Positions 46,801-59,300 of a DNA stretch of 64,000 nucleotides are shown in pieces. The notes under the pieces are model-generated. The model had not been told where the DNA came from, searched no databases, and saw nothing but the letters and a program-made list of their open reading frames with translations. Position numbers and translations under genes: made by a program. Source of the DNA: Phoronis australis (Eukaryota; Phoronida; Phoronidae); NCBI GenBank assembly GCA_002633005.1, contig NMRA01000039.1, positions 117,225 to 181,224 of the forward strand, in the 5' to 3' direction. Each line of letters begins with the position of its first letter. Position 1 is the stretch's first letter.

Positions 46801-49800
46801 ATATGTGGACGCATTATGCCGTCAAGTAGAAATATGTTTCTGGCATTCTAATGCTGTGCTAATCTCGTATGTTGGTATTTTTTTTTATTCTGTTTCTGTG
46901 GTGCTTTAAGCAACTGATGTATAGGATGTGCTTGTATTATGAAGATTACTCACATTTTGCCCCTAGCCTATTGAGGAGACAATAACCATGCCTTTCCATT
47001 TTGCTAAGCACAACATACTACATATATGCTCTCTACTGGCCACTTTGTGGTACCAATAAACAACCCTAGAAGGATACCGTATGCGGTGCAATTGTGGGCG
47101 CATTTCAACGCTCTGCGTTGCTCTTGTTGTAAATGAATGCAGATTAATTGAGATTTCTGTTTTCTGTTTCGGTTGTTGAAAATTTGTTTATCGACCCGGT
47201 ATCTAACCGAAGTCGAAATTGTTATGCGCCGACATATTTATATGCGGTCGCATATTGCCGTCATCTCTGTCTGGGCGTCCGGGCGTCCGGCGTCCGCGGC
47301 TGTATCTCCCAAACCCCTTGCAGGATTGCATTGAAATTTTTTTGAGTGTGTTCCTATAGGGACCGACCCGAATACCACTGTACCCCCAGTGATAAATTTA
47401 TTTTTTTACGTTTGCCTCAGTATCTTCAAAGGTCCTCAACCGATTTTCGTGAAATTGAGTACATAGGCATGTATCAATGAGTTGACGCTATCCTCTTGTT
47501 TTCGGATGGAATTCGAGGCATTTACGCTATCTAGTGGCCAGTTTTACTGTTTTCGAGTCATTGTTTTGGCGTCCACCCCTCTGACAACCATACCACTTTA
47601 AAGATGATTGTGAAAATTGGCATGTATGTTCTTACTAGGAGGAAGACTGTTGACAATGAATTTTCGACGACTTCGACTACTGTGGCGCCTCCTAGTGGCA
47701 GTTTTGTTTGTTTTTGCGCCCATGCCTGTATCTCCTAAACTTTCTACATGATCTTTATTTAATTTAGCAAATATATTTAGTATGAAGGTGACAACGGATG
47801 ACGACGACTTTCGGACAGATCGTTGTATCGGTGTGCCCCCTAGTGTCAGTTTTATTTTTTTACGGTTACCTCTGTATCTTCAAAGGTCCTCAACAGATTT
47901 CCATAAAATTTGGCACATGGACATCTAATAGTGAGATAACGCTATCCTCCCGTTTTCGGATGGATTCGTAGTTTGCGCCACCTAGTGGCCATTTTTGTTG
48001 TTTTCGAGTCTGTTTTTGGTGTCCGTCCCTCTGTCAACCAAACCACTCTCAGGATGATTGTGAAAGTTGGCATGTATGTTCTTCCTATGAAGGGGATGGT
48101 TGACGATGATTTTTCGATGACTTCGAGTACTGTAATGCCTCCTAGTGGCGTTTTTTTTTGCAGCCATACCTGTATCTCCTAAGCCCTCTGCAGGATCTTT
48201 ATTAAATTTAGCACGTGTATTTATATGAAGTTAACAAGAGAAGACAACGACTTTTAGACGGAACCGACAAACACTGTGCACCCCTCGAGGCAATTTCTTT
48301 TTTTTTGTTTTCCTATGTTTCTCTGAAGTTCCTCCACGAACTTTAATGAAATTTGGTAAATGGCTTTCTTTCAAAGAAACAACGACATTGTCTGGTTTTC
48401 AGACGGATTCAATGTATGTTGCACCATATAGTGGCCATTTCGATGATACAAACAAAACCCCCAAAAAGCACACCATTTGCGATGCATTCGTTGGCGCATT
48501 TCAACGCTCCGCGTTGCTCTTGTTTTGTAAAGTTTTCCATTCTACTTCAGTATTAACTCAGAGTAATTGTTTAGTATTCTGGGCTTGAGTACATTATTGT
48601 TTACATGGATAACTGTGTAATCCTAGGGGGTTCGACATGTGCGAATTTTGGGTTTTACATTAATTTGTTTAGGTAATCTATTCCATACTCAAGCTCAGAC
48701 TAATAAATATTAAGTTCTTGTTAAAGGAAAACGGCATGAGGCAAAATATATATTTTCGAGTTTGCCAAGGAGTAGAAAGGCTACATCCAGGATCCAGTTG
48801 TAATTTTTCATCTTATTTTATTTTCATTCATGTTTCTTTTTGCCACGCGATTCTGCTACACGTGTCCTTAAAGGGAAAACGTACTTTAGAGCTTACAAAA
48901 GTTTTATAACAGATAACGTTTCAGTTTAACCATCATTTTTCCATAGCAGCAGTGCCGTATGAATTCGATCTTTTTCAGCGTTTGCTTCTTGTGCCAACGG
49001 CAAAGTCATGTTCAGAACCTTTCATCGTCAGAACGAAGCAGTCTACAGCATAGTGCGTGTAGAGGGCGCTGGCAACGATGAAAACTGCGTCACTCGATCA
49101 GTGGAATACACTTCTCAACAGTTCGTCCTTGATATTACACCACCAGCTTGTGGCATCAATGTGGTAAAGATAAATAAGCCGCTCATTACATCCAGTCATT
49201 TTAAGCTACATCTACATGTACAGAATTCTGCTTCATTGTACGATGCACTATTATTAGGCGAAATTCTGAGTGAAATCGTTTTGTGATTATGAGGATTCAA
49301 CTTACGTGTGTATGTGTTTTTAACGTTGCGTAGGTTTTCTCAGCGTGTTTCTATTTTGTGGTGAACGAACTGTAGACTTTTGCTTTACGGTGTACTTCAT
49401 TTGCTTCTCATTTACTTACATTCAATGTAAAGCTTCGGGCATTGTTTGAACTATATATTGGAACAGCTGGTATCATTTCTTTGATAAATTTTTGCTTGTG
49501 TCTATGATGATTTTTTAAATAAGCTTTTCAAAAGAGCCTACAATCAAGAAAATTAATGCCGACCAGACGTGTCTTTTTTTGATGCTTGAAGTTCCGTGAA
49601 TTTCCTCAGTTGTATGTTTTTTATGCGCCCACATATTTATATGTGGACGCATTATGCCGTCATCTCTGTCCGTCCGTCCGTCTGTCCGGCCGGCCGTCCG
49701 TCCGTCCGTCCGTCCGTCCGTCCGGGCGGCGTCCGGCGTCCGGCGTCCGCTGCTCTATCTCCAAAACCCTTTGACATACGTTCATGAAATTTGGCACATA

Positions 49801-52800
49801 AGTTCCATTCATGAATGGGACGGCATGTGCGAACTTTCGGACGGATCCGACTACCGGTGTGCCCTCTAGTGGCAATTACGCTTACCTTTGTATCTTCAAA
49901 AGTCCTGAACGGATTTTTCATGAAATTTGGTATATAGGCACCTATTAGTAAGATGACGCTATCGTGCCGTTTTCAGATGGATTCGACATAGTTTGCGCCA
50001 TCTAGTGGCCATTTTTAGTGTTTTCGAGTCTGCTTTTGTGCGTCCACCCCTCTATCAACCAAACAGCTCAAAGGATGATTGTGAAAATTGGCATGTATAT
50101 GCTTACTATGTAGAGGACGATTGACGATGATTTTCCGACGATTTCGACTACTGTGGCGCCTCCTAGTGGCAGTTTTGTTTTTTTGCGCCTATGGCTGTAT
50201 CTCCTAAACCGTTCGCAGGATCTTTACAAATTGTGTAAGTATATTTATATGATGTTAACAACGGAAGATGACGACTTTTGGTCGGATCCGACTACCGGTG
50301 TGCCCCCTAGTGGCAATTTTAGTTTTTTACGCTTACCTTTGTATCTTCAAAAGTATTGAACGGATTTTCATGAAATTTGGTATGTAGGCACCTATTAGTG
50401 AGATGACGCTATCCTACTGTTTTCAGATGGATTCGACGTAGTTTGCGCCACCTAGTGGCCATTTTTACTGTTTTCGAGTCTGTATTTTTGCGTCCACCCC
50501 TCTATCAACCAAACCGCTCAAAGGATGATTGTGAAAATTGGCGTGTATGTGCTTACTATAAGGAAGACAGCTGACAATGATTTTCAGACGATTTGGACTA
50601 CTGTGGCGCCTCCTAGTGGCAGTTTTGTTTTTTTGCGCCCATGGCTGTATCTCCCAAACCGTTTGCAGGATCTTTACTAAATTTAGCAAGTGTATTTATG
50701 TGATGTTGACAACGGACGATGACGACTTTAGGATGATTCTGACTACCGGTATGCCTCTAGTGGCAATTTTAGTATTTGCCTCTAGTGGCATTTATAGTAT
50801 TTTACATTGACCTCTGTATTTTCATAGGTCTTCAGGTGTATACTTTGTGTTATTTCGTGACTATGAAGGAAAAGTTCCAAGTAGAAATTTGTTTCTGGCA
50901 TTCTAATGCTGTGCTAATCTCGTATGTTGGTAAATTTGTTTTAATTCTATGTTTCTGTGGTGCTTTAAGCAACTGGTGTATAGGATGTGCTTGTATTATG
51001 AAGATTACTCACATTTTGCCCCTAGCCTATTGAGGAGACAATGACCATGCCTTTCCATTTTGCTAAGTACAACATACTACATATATGCCCTCTACTGGCC
51101 ACTTTATGGTACCACTAAACAACCCTAGAGGGATACCGTATGCGGTGCAATTGTGGGCGCATTTCAACGCTCTGCGTTGCTCTTGTTTATTGAACAGATA
51201 TTTCAGGCGCCCAATGACCGATCTCGAAGACAATATAGGTAAATTATAAACCAACCGGGGGAAAAAGAGTCGCATTTCTCTCCTAACGAGTCCGTGGGAC
51301 CCTGGCCGAGGAATTGATCGGTATTTTGTTTAATAATACGATCGCTGATGCGTCTTTCTTGTGATACTTCGTCCCTTGGCATGTTCATAGGTACATGTAC
51401 TTGGATACGTCATCGTTTGCCCGTTTTGACAATACGGTCAGAGTTTGTTTTTCTACAGCTCCTGAATAGCGACATCTCTTGTATGGAGGAAAAATGGAAA
51501 GTGACATTGTACGACTGAGCAGTCAAAATCAGTGTTCCTAAATACAGATAATAAAGCCATCGATCGAATGTAATTTTTAACGGGGTAATTCATCGGCGCT
51601 CTAGTTTGAAATTTACAATTTCGACCGGACATAATTAGCGTTGCACAGGACTTGAGTTTAAGTTCGTTTTTACTTGCTTTCAAACATTACACGTGGTGAT
51701 ACGCCAGAGAAAATGTCACGAACGTTGTTTCATGAATTTCCGTTCAACATAAAGGCCCAGTCATACAGCCGAACACGCATGAATCACTCATACAACACGC
51801 ACAAATTCAATTTGTGCGTGTTTTGATCGTCGAGAAATTGACCCAATTTTCCGGGTGAAATCACTGACAAATAACTGACGAATCACCTATGGCCCACGCA
51901 CGTATCACTTACAATCACTGATGAATCACTGACATATCGCGCATATCGACGCATAAAAGCCAAAATGATATGGTATTCCACGAACCTTCGACGCATGCCT
52001 CACGCATGAATCACTGACTGATCACGTTCAAACACTAATGATCGCGCGCATTCCACTTACAAGCACTTTCGTTTCACGCATGTCTGACGCATGAAACACT
52101 GATAGATCACGCACCAAAAACGCTCCTTCGGCGTGCTTATAAAACCGGTCTTTGGTTGGGAGTTCCTCAGTACATTTTGCCGATTCAGAAGACATCGTTT
52201 GATCCTGATTAGATTCCTGACTACTTGAAGAAGATGCCACCCAGGAAAAGTCGCTTGCCGTTAAAGACAAGGGTGCAGAAGAAGTTTGCTGATAAAGAAG
52301 TGCATGTGGATCCACCAGAGGCTGCTGCTGATGCTGAAAAACCTGCTACCCGTGCTGCTGCTAGGAGGTCGCTTACCCCTCCACCTCCTAATCATTGGAA
52401 GTTCATGCTGCAGAATCAGACGAGTCTGCCCCTCCTGCTGCTGACCTTGCTGCTGACCTTGCTGCTGATGACAGGTCTGAAGAAGATCCACCACATCCTA
52501 GTGGCAAGGGCAAAGGCAAACCAAAGGGAAAAGCCATAGCTAAACGTGACATTTCCATTGAAGCTAAGGTGGAAGAAAGCCTTCTGGAGTGGATGGCCGA
52601 GCACGACGAGGTATGGAGACGGGGGCATCGCCTGTACAAAACCAGAAAGCAGGTCTGGGCTGCCAAGGCTGATGAGATTGGACTGCCTTTGGAGCACATC
52701 ATGAGCTGGCGGAAGTCCATTAAAGACTTGTACGTGAGGCTCACCAAGAACAAGTCTGGCCAGGCAGCAAAGAAATACACTGACCGAGAGAAGTTCATAT

Positions 52801-53347
52801 TGGACAGTCTGCAATTTTACCGGACTCGGCTGCCATTCACCAGGTCTGAATCCATGAAGAACTTGGCCCTGACTTTCAGGCAGCCTACAGCAGTTAGGAA
52901 TAGTGACAGTGAGGCAGACAGTGATCAGCCTGCTTCACAAATAGAAGATAATTTGGATACCGTAGAACGAGAATCAGCCGAGGCAGCCCAGATTTCCCGC
53001 CAGACTTCCAGGACAACTTGCAAGAAGAGGAGGAAGAAAGCAGTGAGTCAAGAAGAAGAGTGGATGAAGGAGCTCCGGGAGACCATGAAAACACAACAAC
53101 AGCTCTTGTCGCAGCTTATTGAAGAAAAGCCGGCTGCTTCAGAACGGGAGGCCTTCATTAAATATGTGGCAGACAGTCTCGTGCAGCAACAGTGGATTAA
53201 TACAAGAAGATGAGGACTCATATCTGCACCCTCCTTGACTCCCAAAAAGATGACGGCGAGCCTCCACGACCTCCACAGGCGATGTCTGCTCCTCCTGTGA
53301 TGTACGAGCAGTACCAGCAGCAGCCAGTCCAGCGGTACCAACAGTAC

Positions 53348-53380
<33 letters not shown>

Positions 53381-56300
53381 ACCGTCCAGCAGTAACAGCA
53401 ACAGAGTCAGGGCCAGAGCCAGATGACGAAGAGTAATGGCTATCTTCAGACAGGGCTCTAGTGGAGCTCTCCAGTTTGTAGTCTTTTTAGTGATCCTAGG
53501 GGTCAGTCTCTGCGCAAGCTCATCAAACATGTCTGGGGGCATTCTCATAAAGTTATGGAAGGATCTTCTGTCTTCATTTCTGAGCTCGATCATCAAACGG
53601 TTATATAAGCCCTGCTCTGGTCTTCTAGTGATCCAGTTTCTGATCCAGACAGCCCGGGTCTTTCGTCTCCTGCGTCGTCTTCTTCTGGCCAACATTTCAT
53701 GAAGTTGCAGCATCTGGACATTCTGGTTTTGTAGCAGGAACACCGTAGCATATCTTCCTTGAGGGTTCATAGTGATATGGATCCCTTGGTAGCAAGATCT
53801 GGAATGGCAAATGTGCCCCCAATTTTGTCTTTTTAATATGTCAAGAACCATGCGTGAGTTGTCATTGAATCACCAGTGGAACATCAGGGATTCATCAGTT
53901 TTCTGTCAGTTAGTCGTGCGCCCATGTAAGTTATTCATGCGTCATGTGTGGGTGGCAATGCGTTGGAAATGCGTCCCCCATCAGTGGATGTGCGTCTTTA
54001 TGCGTTTTTCATCGGTGATATGTCATCTAATTATCATTTTTGTAAGTGATTGTCAGTGGATGTCGGTGGAATGAACGTCATATATGCGTATTTCATGCGT
54101 GATATGAAGGTGGGGCGTCAGTGGACGGACGTGGACTTTCGTGATTTCGAACCAGTTCTGACGCATAAGCACTGATGGCAAACGCGTGTCCAGCGCATAA
54201 TCACGCATACTCGACGCATAAACTACGCACGTCAACTCACGAATTACGCACACCGACGCAGAGTTGTGCGTTGGTAAATTTTTGAATCGTTCAAAACTCA
54301 AAATCGCGCACAAACCCCCCTCGACGTACATCCACTTACATTCACTGATGCTCCACGTTGGTTCCACCGGCCAATTACGCATACGACGCAAGCTTCACGC
54401 ATAAGCGAAAATCTGTGCGTGATTCATGAGGGATTCATGCGTAATCGGCTGTATGGCTGGGCCTTAAGTACACGTAGGCCTGTGCGCTAAAGCAATGTAG
54501 AATGCCATGCGCAGGCTTGGTGTTAGCCAACATCGTTCGAGATGATCTATTCCAATTTCCCGCTTGAGTTTACCGCGGGAGTACTTTACTACTAATAATA
54601 CAAGCTTGTGGAACTAATATCCCTCCAAGCGCGATGTTCATCGCTGCTAATAGAATTTTGAGGCCCTAGAAATATATTTCGCCGGCGTACAGACACATGC
54701 AATTAACATCAAATCTCTTTCTCAGCTCCAACGGTGTTCTTTTACTCCTTACCTCACTGCATGCTGTACCTGAAAAATAAACAGGGACGGAAAGCAATTG
54801 CGTCACACGGACAATGTGGCGGTATCCATTTACTTGCACACTTGTTCAAATCGTCAAAATTCAACAAAAACTAACTTTTTAAGTTCTGAAGCTTAAGCAC
54901 AGCATATATGAATCGGAAAGATTAGCATGATGTCTTGTTTTCTAAAGCAGCACAATTGAGAAATGTTAGCTAATCAAAAAATGGAAAAGATGCTTTACGT
55001 ACATGTATGCAGACACAATGCCTCTAACAGGCCCAAACCAGTTTAAATGTATCGTTTATTTGTTTAAATTTTCATATTATACATTTTTATCTTTGCTTAC
55101 TTTTGGCAACGAATATTTCCTTAGGCCTTGTAACACAGGTAAAATGTTTACTGCTAAAAACTGTCCAAACGCTCGCCCATTCGCACTGTCTTACCCAGGA
55201 AGATTTGGTTAGCTTCAGTTTAAACAAAACCAATGCATGTGGGACAATGAAGTTGTCGAAAGGAGTGTCCAAGGCTCTTTCTGAAGTGTCCAGTATCTTT
55301 TTAGAGATTACGAACTTGGGCGCATTTTTCTTCACATATTCAAACTGCAAGTTGTCCAATGCGGTGAGACTTCATGGTCTTTTCCAGATTATAATGATAG
55401 CGTTCGAAAGCCTTCTAACCAGAAGACAGATCAGACGTCTGATCCGCCCTCTGAAAAAATGTCAGACGTGGGCGCTTGTCAGACACCTGGATTTTCTTCA
55501 TACTGCCGTCCTCAAATATGTCAGCGGGTCTGCTTTCATACGGTAGACTACGTTGTAATTAGTAACTTGCATGTATAAGGGTCGGCTCTGCACACCCATG
55601 GCGGCATCACGTGATGTGTCAGAATATTTGCATTTTACGTACAACATTATTGATTTGATAATTACTCGTAAGATAGGACGACTGTGTGGACGTTGGTTCT
55701 GAGCAGCTTGCTCAGATTCTGATCAAACGTTCTGTTCGTTAAATATAAACGCAATGTAATGACATAGCATGGGGTTTCACAGCTCCTTGTTAACTTATAT
55801 GTTAGTCTCTAGTGGGACTGGCTTAAATGACTAACAGTGTGACGCATCTTGCTTGATTTCAGGGTAGCAGTGGACAAGTTACAGCTACCTTCCGAGTCTC
55901 GATATCTGAGCAGATTGAACAAAAGAAAGACTTTCTCAGCCGCGTTTCCTGCAACATATCCGACAGCGGACCAACAAAGGGATATACGACATATTTCCTC
56001 TTAGACGGGTATGTCTGACTTGCTGTCGCCAATTGTCAGCTGCTTATGTTCAGCTTAATTGGCGCCGGTTAAAGAGGTCGATTTGACCACAGTTCTGTTT
56101 GTTCTGAATTCCCACGAAATTCGCGTTACTGTCTCACTGGCCATATGCCAGCGAATGACAATGTTGCATACGCCACCGATCACTAACAAAATACAGTATC
56201 GGCATACCATTTTAGCGGTAGGCTACCAGGACATCGCGAGACGACATTGCTCTAAAGTACTCCATGAAGTCTGTTGTTGCAGTTAACATCAAACAGTTTC

Positions 56301-59300
56301 TCGAGATGGGAGTCGGTTTTAAAAACCAACCTCTTTAAGTAAAACGTAAAACGTTAAATTTATGTGTTCTGGATAGCCCTGAGATGATCGTTAGCTTACA
56401 GCTTCCGGGGTGTCCTTAATAACATTGAAATGTTGGACGTCCAAATTTTATCTTCCTGGAATTTATCTTTTCTAAACGTTGTTAGTAGCTAACTCCTTGT
56501 TGATGTGGACATGTATCAGCTCCAATATGGTAATTTGTCAGAGACTCCTCTCATACCTGCTCACATGAACATGTAAACATAGGGTCTTGCCAACGACTAC
56601 GGAACACACCCGTCAGATTTTTTTCCACCGATTCGGGATATTTGTTTTTGTGTACTTTATTTAAGAATTGTTCTCTCTTTAGACAGCCTTTCCGCAGGGG
56701 TACGGGCTAGGGTTGGACCTTTTTCGCGGGAGGGGTTGGATGGAATGGAGCGTTTGGGCTTTCGCTGAATAACGGTCCGTATGTTGTCAATCAATCAAAT
56801 GCATCCATGTACGTTGATCATGAGACAGGCGATCATTCTCCTTCTCTCTTTGTTTAAAGTCTGCCCACTAACATACATTGTTATTCACTTCTAGCGCTGG
56901 CTGGGTGCAGTCGTCCATTGCCGTTCGTAACCGTCTGCCAACCGCCAGGTTTGTACCAGAGACCGACTACTGGATGCTGGGCGACCTTGTCCCGCTGTGT
57001 ATTGCTGTTGATTACGATCCCAAGTCGGGTAAGTCTCAGAAACAAATTCTACTCTAGTAAATTTTGTATTGCTAGGTTACGTATAGTAGTTTCAAAAATA
57101 AAGTTGACTAATTTGTTAAAATTCGTCTGGTTTCGTCAAAGTAATTATGGCAATTCTATAGAAATTGATCGATCACACAAAAACAACACTACGTGTACTT
57201 GAAAACTACCTGAAAATGTTTGGAATGTCTTCAACTTTCGACGAGAAGAAAAGTGAACTTCTTTACGCTGCACACGCAAAATGTTCAGGCTTTGGCCTAA
57301 TGAGAATTTGTTTGAAGTTTTCGTCTTTGACGCCAGCTTCTATTTTGACAAACTGCTCAAGGATAGATATGAAAATAGAGTGGAGGGTTTCTCACGAGTT
57401 CGACTGTTGTGGCGCCTGGTGGTGACAATTTTGATGTGTTTGTGCGTCTCTGGCAGTATTTCCTGAACCTCTTTTAACATTTCTGTGAAAAAAATCATAT
57501 GCTAAGTTTACTTTATCTCTGTATCTTTAGAGTTCTTTAGCAGATTTGGCGAAATTTGGTTTGCAGTGAGTAAAACACGACGTGTTCTCGTTTTCGGGTA
57601 AAATGGATGTCTGCTGTTTTAGTTAGTGGTTCTTCTTGTTATTTACGAGTCTTGTATTTGGCGTCCGCCTCAAATTTGAGCCAAACCACTTCAAGGTTCG
57701 TAGTATGAAAACAGGGAGATGTGTTCCTGCTGAGTTCATGGATGCCGTTGGTTTTCGGACAGGTCTGACAATTGCGTGCAATTTTTGGGGTCTGCAGCTG
57801 TATCTCCTGAAACCCCATGCAGGAATTTTGTACAAAATAACATTTTCTAAATTTTGTTTTGAAAGTTTATAAATAACGAATTTAAATAGTTCGTGAAAAG
57901 TACATACGACTTTTAGATGCCTAAAGATTTTGAACAATGTTCCAAGTATTCTTTTTTCCACTTATGCTGAAGGGTGTGGAAAATAATTGGTCCATTTACC
58001 AAACCAGCAGCCAGTAGCTAGAAATTGAAGTACGCCTAGTGTATGGGCAGCGAAAAAGTTCAAAACAGACAACACTGTCGAACGAACAAGGTTAGTTTTC
58101 AAACAGACAGGTCATTTGGTTCAGTTTTGGCAAACAGAAAGATTATTTAGTTAAATTTTGACAAACAGACAGGTTTTTTAGCGAACGAACAATAGTTTTT
58201 TTGGTAGTCTGCACTGAATAATTTTCTTCACAGGATTGTTTTTAATTTGTCATCGACCATTCTTAAAGTAAACTTATGTAATCGTGATGAGTTTGCTTGT
58301 TGAAATCAAGCTGCTGATTAAAAGCAAATAGTGGGAGTGTTTACGACCACATGCGTAAACACATCTCAAAAGCTTGGTTCGGCCACCCCGCAAATTAATT
58401 GTCATTCCATAATTTGAAGTTAAACTGTTATTGTTATGACATGTCTGATCCAGTTTTTTTGCGAATATATATTTTACTGTGCCATCTTCTATTTTGACGA
58501 AATTTGAAATTTGTGAGGTACTGTATTCGGTGTACTGTTGCAAAGTTAGTTTTGCATCTAGACAACATTTTTTGTTTGAAAAACATCGCATTAGGTCACT
58601 TTCTTCAATCATGTTTGTCAAAATACGGTCAGAAATCAAATACTCCGGTAGCCTCGAAAATATTTTGAGTTACATTTATTTGCTATGTACAGCCATTTTT
58701 TCTCTTTGCGTCAGTAATACTCTGCATTTCATACAAATACTGAGAGTAAATGTTATCACTAAATAATTTCATAAGGTTGGTAGAGAACACATAAATTAAA
58801 GGAGCATGCCACCCAAAAAACAACCTAATTTGTATCAGTTTAGATCGAGTAGTTTTACTCCGTAACGACTCGTACGGTTGCGTTACCTGACACCTGACGG
58901 CAGACGGAGGTGTTGAAATTATCCAATGACGTCATCGGTTTCACACGCAGTCTGTTCAGCAGTTCACAACACGGGTTACTGGTGTCAGCTTATCGCTTGA
59001 AGTCATCGTTTAACACCAATAAATCATCAAACTTCGATGTAAAACCCTTAAAAATACACCGAGTTCTTATAAAAACGTGTTGTTTATTTCGCTCTTACGG
59101 ATTTATTGGTATTTGGACACACCGTAGCCTACAAAGTTCGGCAGGCCAATAAGATCCCGTGGCAGGAGTTTGGGGTCTGTACGGAGATAATTTCGAAGTA
59201 TTTTCCGTGAAATGCAGACAGGAGAACCTAGATCTGTGTTGTTTAGACTTTTGATTTTTTGTTCTAAACACAAAACGCTTGTTATCCTGGCCACTGGCTC

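Larger units (their letters stand above)
51763..54464. mobile_element. PIF/Harbinger transposon, defective
   Basis: A 2.7 kb element with inverted ends AGGCCCAGTCATACAGCCGA (left) and, read on the opposite strand, AGGCCCAGCCATACAGCCGA (right). TAA is duplicated at 51760-51762 and 54465-54467, the three-base duplication typical of Harbinger. Inside are the two genes of this superfamily in convergent order: a MADF/Myb-like DNA-binding protein on plus and a nuclease-type transposase on minus. The transposase is cut after its first third and the first gene has a frameshift. Terminal regions hold many short TCACTGA and ACGCAT words and a perfect palindrome near 51796-51825. The element lies in an intron of the ZP part of the plus gene. 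Confidence 0.88.

Noticed and set aside
49586-49921. Arg/Pro/Ser-rich frames on both strands
   Set aside because: They are translations of the GTCC microsatellite in the modular repeat.
52261-52814. Long minus-strand frames opposite the Harbinger ORF1
   Set aside because: They are Leu/Ser-rich antisense readings of an Ala/Gln/Lys-rich gene; the plus strand has the DNA-binding domain.
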